Made by a program: the position numbers and the translations under genes
The notes under the pieces: model-generated
Seen by the model: the letters and a program-made list of their open reading frames with translations, nothing else
Told to the model about the DNA's origin: nothing
The model's database searches: none
Shown here: positions 1-8,760 of the stretch, one piece after another
Numbering within the stretch: position 1 is the first letter of the stretch
Layout: each line of letters starts with the position of its first letter
DNA from: Phycisphaera sp.
GTDB lineage: Bacteria; Planctomycetota; Phycisphaerae; Phycisphaerales; UBA1924
Length of the DNA stretch: 64,000 nt
Reading direction: 5' to 3'
Assembly: GCA_025916675.1 (NCBI GenBank)
Contig: CP098402.1
Location: 1,359,205-1,423,204, forward strand

Positions 1-888
1 CGCGCTGTAGGCGAACTGGTTGACCACGCCGCCGGTGTCGAGGGTGGCCAGCCACACGAACCCCGCGATGGAGGCCGCGGCCAGCTCGAAGATCATGCCC
101 GCCGCGCCGACGGACATCCGCTGCCACTTGCTGGCGAAGGCCCAGGTGCTCGACGCGTCGACAAATGGTGCCGGGAACATGACGAGCATCATGATGCCGA
201 GTTCGGGCACTTGGCCGCCGAATCGCTTGCACACCAGGCCGTGGCCGCTCTCGTGGATGATCTTGCTAATCACGAACACGACCATGAGCCAGGGCCAGTT
301 GGCCGGGGCGATGGCGCCCTGGAAGCGGGTCGAGTCGAACAGCGCACCCGCCTCGCTCGCCAGGGCGAGCAGGGCGCTGAACAGCAGCACGCACCAGGCG
401 ATGAAGCCCCAGCGGTTGAGCAGCGGCCGCACGATGGGCTCGAGGGCCGTGAAGATCGAATCCGGATTGAACAGCCGGATGCGGAAGTACATGATGCCCA
501 TGGCCTGGCCGATGGCCTTCTTCTTCACGCGCTCGCGGCCGCGGCGCAGGAGCTGGTCGGTCTCGGGCGTGTCGTCGGCCTTCAGCAGGTTGGCGTTGTA
601 GAGCTGGCTGATGAGCTCGACCGTCTCCACCTGCGTCGGCGCCGCGTCGCCGTGGGTTTCCAGGCACAGGTGCCAGGTTTCTTCGACCGTGCGCTTGCCG
701 TCGAGCAGGCACACGAACTCGTAGGCCATGGGCGTGAGGCGGTAGAACTGGTTGCTGGCCGGGTCGTGCACCACGTGCCATCGCCGGCCGCGGTAGTGCT
801 GGCGGGTGATCTGCGTGTGCGAGCGCAGGCGCGGCTTCATCGCACGCACGCGGCTCCACATCGGGCTGAAGGTCGGGCGTTCGCTCAT
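1..888 (-). CDS. M50-family membrane metalloprotease, C-terminus cut by window edge
   Basis: This is the first 296 residues of a polytopic membrane protein that is still open at the window edge. The N-terminal ~100 residues form a small PqqD-like domain (FYRLTPMAYEFVCLLDG, then a helical stretch). Hydrophobic segments follow, with the zinc-binding HEXXH motif as HESGH at residues 212-216, typical of site-2-type M50 proteases. It is a paralogue of the 739-residue protein at 32715-34934, which has the same PqqD-like start and HELGH at 222-226. It is the third gene of a minus-strand set, 13 bases after a HlyD-like gene. Family knowledge: M50 proteins cleave within membranes, and some sit in export clusters. 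Its substrate here is unknown. The ATG at 888 gives the expected N-terminus. Confidence 0.8.
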   Translation of the reverse strand, partial: MSERPTFSPMWSRVRAMKPRLRSHTQITRQHYRGRRWHVVHDPASNQFYRLTPMAYEFVCLLDGKRTVEETWHLCLETHGDAAPTQVETVELISQLYNANLLKADDTPETDQLLRRGRERVKKKAIGQAMGIMYFRIRLFNPDSIFTALEPIVRPLLNRWGFIAWCVLLFSALLALASEAGALFDSTRFQGAIAPANWPWLMVVFVISKIIHESGHGLVCKRFGGQVPELGIMMLVMFPAPFVDASSTWAFASKWQRMSVGAAGMIFELAAASIAGFVWLATLDTGGVVNQFAYSA

Positions 889-901
889 GTTCGCGGGCCC
901 C

Positions 902-2896
902 CTAGTACCACAGCCACAGGCGGGCGGTATCGAGCAGGCGCCGGCTGAGCACCCAGATGATGCGCTTGTCGCCCGTGTCGATGTACGCGATGCCCTCCAT
1001 GCCCGGGCGCAGCCAGCCAGGCGGGTTGGTCAGCGTGCCGCGGAGCTCGAAGACGTTGCTGCCCTCGTCGGGCTGGCCCAAGGGCACGAGGCTGGTGGCG
1101 TTGAACTCGAACCGCTCGCCGGGTCGGGCTCGGGTCGCGAAGCCGCCGATGCTCTCGGGCGAGACGTAGCCGATGTCGTTGTCCGGAACGCGGGCGATGA
1201 CTTCGAGCTCGTCGAGGTTGGCGATGCGGAACACCGGCTCACCCACGTTGATGGCCGAGCCGATCATGCGCCTGGGGTCGCCCGAGACGATGGTGCCATC
1301 AATGGGCGCGACCATCACGGCGCGTTCGATCTGCACGTCGATGTACCGCAGGCGCGCTTGTTCCTGCTCGAGCCGGCCGAGCGCCTGGTCCGCGGCGTTG
1401 AGGTCGCCCTCCTTGCGGGCCTCGTCGGCTTCTCGCCTGGCCGCGGAAACCGAGGCTTGCGAGTCGATGCGGCTCTCGCGGAGTTCGGTCGTGTCCAGCA
1501 TCATGAGAACGTCGCCCTTGGCCACCTGGACGCCCGGCCTGATGCGCTCGGGCACGCTGGCGATGATGCCCGCGAAGGGCGCCGCCACCGCACGCTCGTG
1601 GACGGCCGACAACTCGGCCTGCGCGTCGATGCGGTAGGGAATCTTGACAAACGTGACAATTAATAGCGTTACGAGCGCGACGAGCGCGGCAACCTTCCAC
1701 GCCGTGTGCCGCGGGCCAACGAGCCAGGTGCCGCTCTTGAGCACGCTGTGCCAGGCGCGCTGGGGGATCGGCCGATCGTCGCTGCGGCGCAGTTCGATGA
1801 CCGGACCCACGAGGTCGAGCGTGGCCTGGAGCAGTTCGAGCTTGGCGGGTTCAAGCTGGTCTTCTTCGGAAAGCTCGATGGTGACCACACCGACGACGCG
1901 CTCACCCGCCCGGATGGGCAGCGAGGCGACCTTGAGGCGGGCGTCCGACGACGCGAGCTGCCGGTGGGCGTGCGTGACGGCTCCCGAGAGCGTGGGATCG
2001 ACCGCGGGCTCCAGATCACTCTCGGGATTTCCGCTGGCAACCTGCGGGATCGGATAGACCACCGCGTGGGCCTGGTCGTAGCACTCTTCCATCGCGGCTT
2101 GCAGCATGCGCACCATGTGCAGGCGGCGGTCGACGTGCTCGGTATCGCTGAGCGCCTGGACGCGGACGACACCCGAGTCGCCGAGTCCCTTGATCCAGCC
2201 GATGGCCGCGCGGTCGGCCGTGGCGGCGCGGGCTAGATCGTTGACAAGCTGGAGGCATGCGCCCTTGAAGCCGCTGGCCTCGTTGATTGACGCGATAAGC
2301 CGGCCGGCCAGGTCGAGTGCGGCCGAGGCCTGCCACGCGCCCTTGGCTTCTTGCCGTGCCGCATGCAGCTTGGCGTAGCCGCAGAGCACCTCGACGAGCG
2401 CCATGGTGGTTTGGGTTGCTTCGCGCGAGCGTTGCTCGATGGTCAGGCAGATGGCGGCCTTGTGCCCGCCGCCCAGCGGCAGGTCGATTGGGCCGGCGAT
2501 GACCGCCCCGCCCTCACTGCCTGCCCCGTACATGGGCGTTTCGGACGCGCTGAGCGCGAACACCCGGGCCTCGCCCTCGCGCGTTGCTTCGGCGGCAGCC
2601 GAGCGCACCCACGAGCCGTGCTCGATCTGGCTTGGGTCGATGCGCCTCGGCTCGCCGGCCTTGCCCGATTGCGGTTCGCCAGCGGTAACGGCGTAGGCAA
2701 TGGACGGCTCTTCGGTGCCCTGCCCCTCGGCGTCGGCGGCCGAAACGATGACCACCGAGCCCTGCCGGGCGTTGGCCACGCGTGTGAGCACGCCGCACAG
2801 GCGGGCGAGGAAGGTGGTTGCGTTGGGCGATTCGGCCGAGAGTTCCTCGACGATGCGCTTCCACGCTGGTGTTCTCAGATTCGAGATATCCGTCAC
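902..2896 (-). CDS. HlyD-type membrane fusion protein with large GAF-like N-terminus
   Basis: Predicted 664-residue inner-membrane adaptor. Residues ~1-395 are soluble and look GAF-like, with two similar halves. One transmembrane helix lies near residues 400-418. A HlyD/lipoyl-like barrel-hairpin region follows (GDVLMMLDTTELRES, then coiled coil, then APIDGTIVSGD). The start chosen is GTG at 2896, preceded by AGGAG at 5 bases; the reading frame stays open for 21 further codons upstream, but these lack a comparable site. The protein ends WLWY. It matches the architecture of the 656-residue protein at 30735-32705. It lies between an adaptor gene and an M50 gene on the same strand, so a joint export or efflux role is inferred. 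A cytoplasmic sensor half fused to an adaptor is unusual for HlyD proteins. Confidence 0.8.
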   Translation of the reverse strand: MTDISNLRTPAWKRIVEELSAESPNATTFLARLCGVLTRVANARQGSVVIVSAADAEGQGTEEPSIAYAVTAGEPQSGKAGEPRRIDPSQIEHGSWVRSAAAEATREGEARVFALSASETPMYGAGSEGGAVIAGPIDLPLGGGHKAAICLTIEQRSREATQTTMALVEVLCGYAKLHAARQEAKGAWQASAALDLAGRLIASINEASGFKGACLQLVNDLARAATADRAAIGWIKGLGDSGVVRVQALSDTEHVDRRLHMVRMLQAAMEECYDQAHAVVYPIPQVASGNPESDLEPAVDPTLSGAVTHAHRQLASSDARLKVASLPIRAGERVVGVVTIELSEEDQLEPAKLELLQATLDLVGPVIELRRSDDRPIPQRAWHSVLKSGTWLVGPRHTAWKVAALVALVTLLIVTFVKIPYRIDAQAELSAVHERAVAAPFAGIIASVPERIRPGVQVAKGDVLMMLDTTELRESRIDSQASVSAARREADEARKEGDLNAADQALGRLEQEQARLRYIDVQIERAVMVAPIDGTIVSGDPRRMIGSAINVGEPVFRIANLDELEVIARVPDNDIGYVSPESIGGFATRARPGERFEFNATSLVPLGQPDEGSNVFELRGTLTNPPGWLRPGMEGIAYIDTGDKRIIWVLSRRLLDTARLWLWY

Positions 2897-2992
2897 GGTC
2901 GCTCCTGTGTGGGGCAACGGGCCAATCGCGTAGCCCGCCGGCTCGCGACGGCCGGGCACGCTCGATTCGTTCTGGTTGGGCCGCCGGGCTGG

Positions 2993-3994
2993 TTAGCCGG
3001 CGTCGGCGGCCAGGGCGGGCTCGCCCTCGTGCTCCCCATCGTTATTGGGTGCCCGCTCGTCATGCTCCGCAAGGATGCGCATGAACGCCTCGGTCGGCTC
3101 GGTAAATCGGACCCACGCGGGCAGGCCCGACAGCAGCCGGTCGGGGTTATCCATCTCGACCTTCACCCAGACCTTGTCCGAGCCAAAGTCGGCCACGGGG
3201 CTCACCTCGGTCACGGTAGCCTCGAAGAGCTTGGGTTGGCCCGCCACGCTGACGGCCACCCACGCCTTGTCGCCGCGCTCCACCCCGGTGCTCAGCACGG
3301 TGCTGGTGGGCGTAGGCACCCGGACCTGGAGGGGGTCGATCGACACCAGACGCACGGCGGGCTCGCTGTCTTGCATGGCTTGGCCCGGCGTGACCTCGAT
3401 GGCCGCCACGGTGCCGTCGAACTGGGCGGTCACCGCGAAACGCTCGAGTTCGGCCTTCTGACGCTCTAACACGATGCCCTGCTCGATGAATCGTTCTTCG
3501 GCCGTGTCGCGTTCGATCTTCGCGTTCTCCAGGGAAGCCTTGGCACGCTCGAACTCCAGGCTGCTCCCGCCGCCCTGCTCTCGGGCCGAATTCTGGTTGT
3601 CGAACTCGATCTGGGCGAGTTTCACACGGTTCTCTGCGGCCAGAATCTCGAAGCGGTTCTTGGCCCGGCGTTGCTGGAGGCGGTAGGCGGCTTGGATATC
3701 GCCGTCGCGGGCCCGCACGAGCACGTCGCCCTTCTTGACGTGGTCGCCCACGTCGACCAGCACCGCACGGACCTCGCTGGGCTGGTTGAAACCCATCAGG
3801 GCATCCTTGCTGGGCTGGGTAAAGTGGTAGATGCCCCCGAACTCGGCCGCCCACGAGGGCTCGTAGGCGTAGCTTCGCGACTGCTCGGTGCCCTGCTGGG
3901 CGTTCGCCGAGGGCAGCAGGGCCGCCCCGGCAATTGCGGGCAGGGCGAGGATCAGGAGGAGGACGCGGGCGGTTTTGTGATTGGCATTGGCCAT
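2993..3994 (-). CDS. Periplasmic adaptor of RND/HlyD efflux type
   Basis: Predicted 333-residue secreted adaptor. An N-terminal signal sequence (LLLILALPAIAGAALLPSANA, cleavage near residue 32) is followed by a lipoyl half-motif (EVRAVLVDVGDHVKKGDVL), a long coiled-coil hairpin (residues ~100-190), the second lipoyl half (FAVTAQFDGTVAAIEVTPGQ) and a beta-barrel region. The ATG at 3994 is chosen because the signal peptide begins there; an in-frame ATG further upstream would add 39 non-signal-like residues. TATACT lies 9 bases before the ATG, so a very short leader is possible. No RND pump or ABC transporter gene is adjacent; the partners are the HlyD and M50 genes downstream. Confidence 0.8.
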   Translation of the reverse strand: MANANHKTARVLLLILALPAIAGAALLPSANAQQGTEQSRSYAYEPSWAAEFGGIYHFTQPSKDALMGFNQPSEVRAVLVDVGDHVKKGDVLVRARDGDIQAAYRLQQRRAKNRFEILAAENRVKLAQIEFDNQNSAREQGGGSSLEFERAKASLENAKIERDTAEERFIEQGIVLERQKAELERFAVTAQFDGTVAAIEVTPGQAMQDSEPAVRLVSIDPLQVRVPTPTSTVLSTGVERGDKAWVAVSVAGQPKLFEATVTEVSPVADFGSDKVWVKVEMDNPDRLLSGLPAWVRFTEPTEAFMRILAEHDERAPNNDGEHEGEPALAADAG

Positions 3995-4148
3995 GGTGAC
4001 CCAGTATACGGGTCGTGCGTAGGTCTTTGTTCCCCTGTTCATGCCAAATCGGAGCCGATAGCATGCCTCGGTGGTAGAAACCCTACCATTTTCCTGCCGG
4101 ATCTGGCTCACGTGTCAAGGGGCCGCGCGTGTAAAGGAGGACACTCCA

Positions 4149-5183
4149 ATGCGTCCGAACCACACCAATCGTGGATTCACCATTCTCGAACTCGTCGCGA
4201 TCATCGCAAGCCTTGTGATCGGCTACGTGGCGGCCGTGCCGCAGTTGGGGCAGGCCCGCGATCAGGCCCGCGAGTTGAAGGACTCGACGCAGCTTCGCGG
4301 CATCACCCAGGCGTGCGCGATCTGGGCGCAGAACAATCGGGAGCGATATCCGATGCCGAGCCGCATCGATCTCAACGGCTCGACCATCGCTAGGCCGGAT
4401 GGCCTCGTCGGCCGTGACCTGCGTCTCGACACCACCGGTAACACGCTTTGCCTGCTGATTTGGAACGGGTTCTTGCCGCCCGAATTAGCGGTGAGCCCCA
4501 ACGAAGTGGGCAACGTCGAGGTCATGGCGAATTTCAACTCTGCCGCGCCACAGTCGGCGATGAGGCCGCGCGACGCCTTCTGGGATCCCGCCTTCCGCGG
4601 CACACCGCTCGACGAATGGGGCGGCAAGGTGCCCGGTGCCGTGGGCGACGCGAGCCACAACTCGTATGCGCAGATGGCCTATCACGGTGCCCGCGAGGCG
4701 GTGTGGAGCAACACGTTCTCGTCGGCCGAAGTCTGCTGGGGCAACCGCGGCCCGGCCTACACGCTCGACCGCGGCGTCTGGACGCCGCTGGCGGGCAGCT
4801 CCTTCGGCGACGGGTCGACGACGCTGCGAATCCACGGCGCGCCCGAGACGTGGGAGGGCAACATCGCCTTCAACGATCAGCACGTCGAATTCCTGGATCG
4901 GCCTGATCCCATGCACCTGACCTGGGTGTTCCCCGGCCTCGAGGACCAGTTGAACCGCAGGCACCCCGACAATGTGTTCCACTCCGAGAATGACCACGAT
5001 CGCACGGTCATCGACGAGAACATCGCGCTCGTCGCCGGAAGCGACGGCCGGGGATCGCTGAAGGCCACCGGCAAGCCCGGCGGAAAGGGCGCTCTTGACC
5101 AGAAGAACAACTATCTCCGTCCGATCTCGAAGGTCGTGCCCGGCGAGAACGGCACGATCGAGACCCAGTTCTGGATCGATTAG
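4149..5183 (+). CDS. Prepilin-like protein with type IV N-methylation signal
   Basis: Predicted 344-residue protein starting with a short basic leader and RGFTILELV, the prepilin peptidase/N-methylation site, followed by a hydrophobic helix (residues ~11-30). The remainder is a soluble domain with little resemblance to short pilins. Planctomycetes encode many such proteins, often annotated near DUF1559 and presumed to be pseudopilins or surface proteins. The start is fixed by AAGGAGG 8 bases before ATG 4149. It is transcribed away from the adaptor gene at 3994. Its 3' end abuts the phosphopantetheinyl transferase gene. Function beyond surface location is not known. Confidence 0.82.
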   Translation: MRPNHTNRGFTILELVAIIASLVIGYVAAVPQLGQARDQARELKDSTQLRGITQACAIWAQNNRERYPMPSRIDLNGSTIARPDGLVGRDLRLDTTGNTLCLLIWNGFLPPELAVSPNEVGNVEVMANFNSAAPQSAMRPRDAFWDPAFRGTPLDEWGGKVPGAVGDASHNSYAQMAYHGAREAVWSNTFSSAEVCWGNRGPAYTLDRGVWTPLAGSSFGDGSTTLRIHGAPETWEGNIAFNDQHVEFLDRPDPMHLTWVFPGLEDQLNRRHPDNVFHSENDHDRTVIDENIALVAGSDGRGSLKATGKPGGKGALDQKNNYLRPISKVVPGENGTIETQFWID

Positions 5184-5236
5184 GCCCCATCTCGGTCTGG
5201 TCGCTGCGGGCAACGGGGCAGCGACGCTCGCCAGAG

Positions 5237-5770
5237 TTGGCGCGTGGGCTGCTCAGACGCGCCGTGGCCGATTACGCAGGGCAAGAGGTCCACGTCGAGA
5301 ACCGGCCCGGCCGGGCACCGGTTGCCGAGGGCTTGGCAATTTCATTGTCACGAACCGATGACGTGGCGATGTGCGCGGTGGCCCGGTGCGCGGCGATCGG
5401 TATCGATGTCGAGCGGCTCAGGCCTTGGCATGAACTTGCCGACATGGCGTCGCTGGTCGGCGAGTCATCGCCCGGTGACGCCCAAGGATTGCTGGCGTTG
5501 TGGACTCGCAAGGAGGCGATCGCCAAGGCGTTGGGCACCGGGTTGCCAGACGACGTGCGCACGCTCAAGACGCCGAAAAACCCACCCGAAACTGGTGAAT
5601 GGGTGCGCGAGCGTGAGCGGCTCTGGATCGGGTGCCCATGCGTGGAAGGTTGTGTGGCATCGCTCGTGCTCGGGCAACCTGGGCCGGACGCACGCGGCAT
5701 GGTTGGCATCACCGAAACTCGCTCCGATGAACCCGGTTTGCGCGGGTGGTCGATCGCGCTGCGGCACTAG
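5237..5770 (+). CDS. 4'-phosphopantetheinyl transferase superfamily protein
   Basis: Predicted 177-residue Sfp/AcpS-like enzyme that would transfer phosphopantetheine from CoA to a carrier protein. The two family signatures are present: GIDVE at residues 55-59 (Mg-binding D57 and E59) and WTRKEAIAKALG from W89 (K92-E93-A94). The position usually occupied by an S-H pair before the first signature reads LSRTDD here, so the CoA-phosphate-binding His appears replaced by Arg. The only ATG/GTG/TTG start in frame after the previous stop is TTG 5237. Plausible family-like sequence (SVWSLRATGQRRSPE) continues upstream, so a CTG start (for example 5204) cannot be excluded. No carrier-protein or polyketide genes lie nearby. 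Confidence 0.72.
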   Translation: MARGLLRRAVADYAGQEVHVENRPGRAPVAEGLAISLSRTDDVAMCAVARCAAIGIDVERLRPWHELADMASLVGESSPGDAQGLLALWTRKEAIAKALGTGLPDDVRTLKTPKNPPETGEWVRERERLWIGCPCVEGCVASLVLGQPGPDARGMVGITETRSDEPGLRGWSIALRH

Positions 5771-6855
5771 CCCAGATCGATGCCAAGCCGCTTAGCGGCG
5801 TCGTGGGCGTGGGTCGGGTCGAGGCCCAGCAGGTTGACGTGGCCAACCTTGCGGCCTGGGCGGGCGGGCTTGCGGTAGTCGTGCAACTTGGCCGAGGGTT
5901 CGGCGAGGAGTCCGGCTGGGTCGGGCATCGCGCCCACGCAATTCAACATAACCGTCGGCGTACGCACGGTCGTGGGGCCCAGGGGCATGCCCAGCACGGC
6001 GCGAATGTGGTTTTCGAACTGGCTGGTTTGCGCGCCATCGATCGTCCAGTGGCCGCTGTTATGGACGCGCGGGGCGAACTCGTTGGCAATCAGTTGGCCC
6101 TGGATCTCGAAGAACTCGATGGTGAGCATGCCAACATGGTCGAGGCTCGACATGAGTCGCTCGGCCATCGCTTCGGCCTGGCGTTGCAGGCCGGCGTCGA
6201 CGCCGGGGGCGGGGGCGATCGTGACACGGAGGATGCCCTGGCGGTGCTCGTTCTCGACCAGTGGGTAGAAGGCCATCGAGCCGTCCAAGCCGCGAGCGGC
6301 GACGAGTGAGAGTTCCCGGTTGAACTTCAGCATGGATTCAAGGATGGCCGGCCGGCCTTCGATCGAGGCCCAGGCGCGCGCTGCGTCGGCGTTCTCGGCG
6401 ATGATGGCCTGGCCCTTGCCGTCATAGCCGCCTCGGCGGGTCTTGAGGATTGCGGGGGCCCCGATGGCGAGGATGGAGCCATGGAGATCGTCTTCGGTGT
6501 CGATCTGTCGCCAGGGTGCGACCTCGAAACCGGCGTCGGTCAGGGCCCGCTTTTCGAGCACGCGATCTTGCGAGAGGCGGAGGCTCTCGGTGCCGGGACG
6601 GACCGGAGCGAGTGAGGCAAGCAGGTCCGCGGCGCCGGTGGGCACATTCTCGAACTCGTAGGTCATGGTGTCGAGGCCATCGGCGAATTCGCGCAGCGTG
6701 GCGTGATCGTCATAGCGGCCAACCACCAATTCGCACACGTCGCCCGCGCAGGCGTCGGGGCTCGGGTCGTACGCACGAACGCGCACGCCCAGCGGTGCGG
6801 CGGCCAGGGCCAGCATTCGCGCGAGTTGCCCGCCGCCGAGAACCCCCAGCCTCAC
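5767..6855 (-). CDS. purK: N5-carboxyaminoimidazole ribonucleotide synthase
   Basis: Predicted 362-residue ATP-grasp enzyme of purine synthesis that carboxylates AIR with bicarbonate and ATP. The N-terminal [16 protein letters not shown] is the PurK nucleotide-fold start, and YEFENVP follows near residue 70. [12 protein letters not shown] marks the ATP-grasp B domain, and [18 protein letters not shown] is the conserved PurK C-terminal part. It overlaps the upstream purE stop by four bases (ATGA), so the two are translationally coupled; the products act in consecutive steps. The 3' end overlaps the end of the convergent transferase gene by a few bases. Confidence 0.96.
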   Translation of the reverse strand: MRLGVLGGGQLARMLALAAAPLGVRVRAYDPSPDACAGDVCELVVGRYDDHATLREFADGLDTMTYEFENVPTGAADLLASLAPVRPGTESLRLSQDRVLEKRALTDAGFEVAPWRQIDTEDDLHGSILAIGAPAILKTRRGGYDGKGQAIIAENADAARAWASIEGRPAILESMLKFNRELSLVAARGLDGSMAFYPLVENEHRQGILRVTIAPAPGVDAGLQRQAEAMAERLMSSLDHVGMLTIEFFEIQGQLIANEFAPRVHNSGHWTIDGAQTSQFENHIRAVLGMPLGPTTVRTPTVMLNCVGAMPDPAGLLAEPSAKLHDYRKPARPGRKVGHVNLLGLDPTHAHDAAKRLGIDLG

Positions 6856-7394
6856 GCGCCGTCCTCGGCCTGGGGCAGGGTCGCGTCGAGCACGGTCTGG
6901 GTCTGGTTCTCGCGGAAGCGTTCGAGCGATTCAGCGACCTGGGGATCCGAGAGCGCGACGATCTGGGCGGCGAGAAGGCCGGCGTTGCGCGCGCCGGCGA
7001 CGCCGATAGCAAGCGTGCCGACCGGCACACCGGCGGGCATCTGGGCGATCGAGAGCAGCGAGTCGATGCCGCTGAGTGCTTTGCTCTGTACCGGCACGCC
7101 CAACACCGGCAGTGGTGTCTTGCTGGCGCACATGCCGGGCAGGTGGGCGGCACCACCGGCCCCCGCGATGATGACGCGGATCCCACGATCCCTGGCGGCC
7201 GCGGCATACTCGAAGAGCAGGTCTGGCGTGCGATGGGCCGAGACCACCTTGCACTCGTGGGGCACCCCCAGGTCGGTCAGTGCGGCCGAGGCGTGGGCCA
7301 TGGTGTCCCAGTCGCTCGTCGAGCCCATGATGACGCCAACTAGTGGCGGGCCGGGCGGGGACTTCGGGTGGCGGTTGGTGCCTGGGTCTGGCAT
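6852..7394 (-). CDS. purE: N5-carboxyaminoimidazole ribonucleotide mutase
   Basis: Predicted 180-residue class I PurE, which rearranges N5-CAIR to CAIR. Visible signatures are [13 protein letters not shown], the substrate loop SAHRTPDL, and [13 protein letters not shown] with [21 protein letters not shown]. The frame stays open far upstream, but the family begins about 20 residues before MGSTSDW, which fits ATG 7394; no strong Shine-Dalgarno sequence is seen. purE and purK overlap by ATGA. The Mrp antiporter operon lies just upstream on the same strand (38-base gap), so readthrough from it is possible. Confidence 0.94.
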   Translation of the reverse strand: MPDPGTNRHPKSPPGPPLVGVIMGSTSDWDTMAHASAALTDLGVPHECKVVSAHRTPDLLFEYAAAARDRGIRVIIAGAGGAAHLPGMCASKTPLPVLGVPVQSKALSGIDSLLSIAQMPAGVPVGTLAIGVAGARNAGLLAAQIVALSDPQVAESLERFRENQTQTVLDATLPQAEDGA

Positions 7395-7431
7395 CGGGCA
7401 GGGTAGGGTGTCGCGGCTTCGATGGCGTGGT

Positions 7432-7959
7432 TTAGCTGGCCTGGGATCGTGACTGGGGGCGTTTCGCCGGCCGGCTGGTGTCCTCGTCGTCCTCGTCGGC
7501 CATGACCTCGCGCGAGGTGCGGCCGGCGAGCATCGACGGGCGTGGGTCGCCGTTCCCGCTGGGTGCCCCCAGCGGGCAGTGATGGAGCACGTGGGAATCG
7601 GCGTCGTAGCAGCCGCGCATCTCGTCGTGGGCTGTGCCGTCCCAGAGCGGGCTGCCCACAAAATACGCGGCCCTGGCGATGAGGTGGCTGGCAATGGGGG
7701 CGGTAATGAACAGCATGCCGATGACCAGCACCGACTCGAGCACGACATGGAGGCTCGCAAAGTGGGTGGCAACGGCCAGCACCATGCACCCCACGCCGAG
7801 CGTGCCCGCCTTGGTGGCCGCCTGCATGCGGCAATACACATCGGGCATGCGAAGCAGCCCGACGGCGGCCAGCACGCAGAAGAACCCGCCTGTCAGCACA
7901 AGGGCGACGGTGAGGGCGTAATTGAGCCAGGCAACGGCTTGTGCGGCGAACTCGTTCAA
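7432..7959 (-). CDS. mnhG: Mrp/Mnh Na+/H+ antiporter subunit G
   Basis: Predicted 175-residue subunit of the Mrp cation/proton antiporter. Three transmembrane helices occupy the first ~100 residues with the family sequence [23 protein letters not shown] hydrophilic tail of ~75 residues, rich in Arg, Ser and Asp, extends beyond the usual MnhG length. The start is taken as TTG 7959, whose bases overlap the mnhF stop (TTGA), mirroring the ATGA overlaps elsewhere in the operon. It is the last gene of the operon. Confidence 0.88.
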   Translation of the reverse strand: MNEFAAQAVAWLNYALTVALVLTGGFFCVLAAVGLLRMPDVYCRMQAATKAGTLGVGCMVLAVATHFASLHVVLESVLVIGMLFITAPIASHLIARAAYFVGSPLWDGTAHDEMRGCYDADSHVLHHCPLGAPSGNGDPRPSMLAGRTSREVMADEDDEDTSRPAKRPQSRSQAS

Positions 7960-8287
7960 GGCCGGGCCCTCCGCTCGAGGTACAGCGCGAAGGCGGCGGT
8001 GCCCAGGAACAGGATGAGTCCCATGATCAGGCACACGCTGAGCAACACGGGCTTGCCGATGAGGATCGCGAAGATGGCGATCACGGCGACCGCAAACATG
8101 CCCATCAGGTCGAGGGCAACGACGCGGTCGGGCAATGTGGGACCGATGAGCAGCCGGACGAGGCAGCCGATCATGGCCAGCGCGATCATGCCCAGCACGA
8201 TGAGGACAACGCCCTCGATGAAGTCGGGCCCTTCGTTCAGCGCGGGGGCGATGGTCTGGGCCAGCGGGAGGGCGTGGAGCACGGCGT

Positions 8288-8291
<4 letters not shown>
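7956..8291 (-). CDS. mnhF: Mrp/Mnh antiporter subunit F
   Basis: Predicted 111-residue three-helix membrane subunit. The family core RLLIGPTLPDRVVALDLMG is present at residues ~46-64, followed by two hydrophobic helices and a basic C-terminus. The ATG overlaps the mnhE stop by four bases (ATGA). In the known complex MrpF belongs with E and G to the smaller antiporter half. The start at 8291 puts ~20 residues before the first helix. Confidence 0.9.
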
Positions 8292-8728
<437 letters not shown>

Positions 8729-8760
8729 GAGCGCGAGAACAAGATTGAGAACGAGCGCGC

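Noticed and set aside
1-1663. Several plus-strand open frames opposite the M50 and HlyD genes
   Set aside because: Composition is typical of antisense frames in high-GC DNA, while the minus strand has an HEXXH motif and a HlyD domain with a ribosome site.
7395-7841. N-terminal extension of PurE by about 149 residues
   Set aside because: The extension is the frame-shifted shadow of mnhG; the PurE family begins close to ATG 7394.
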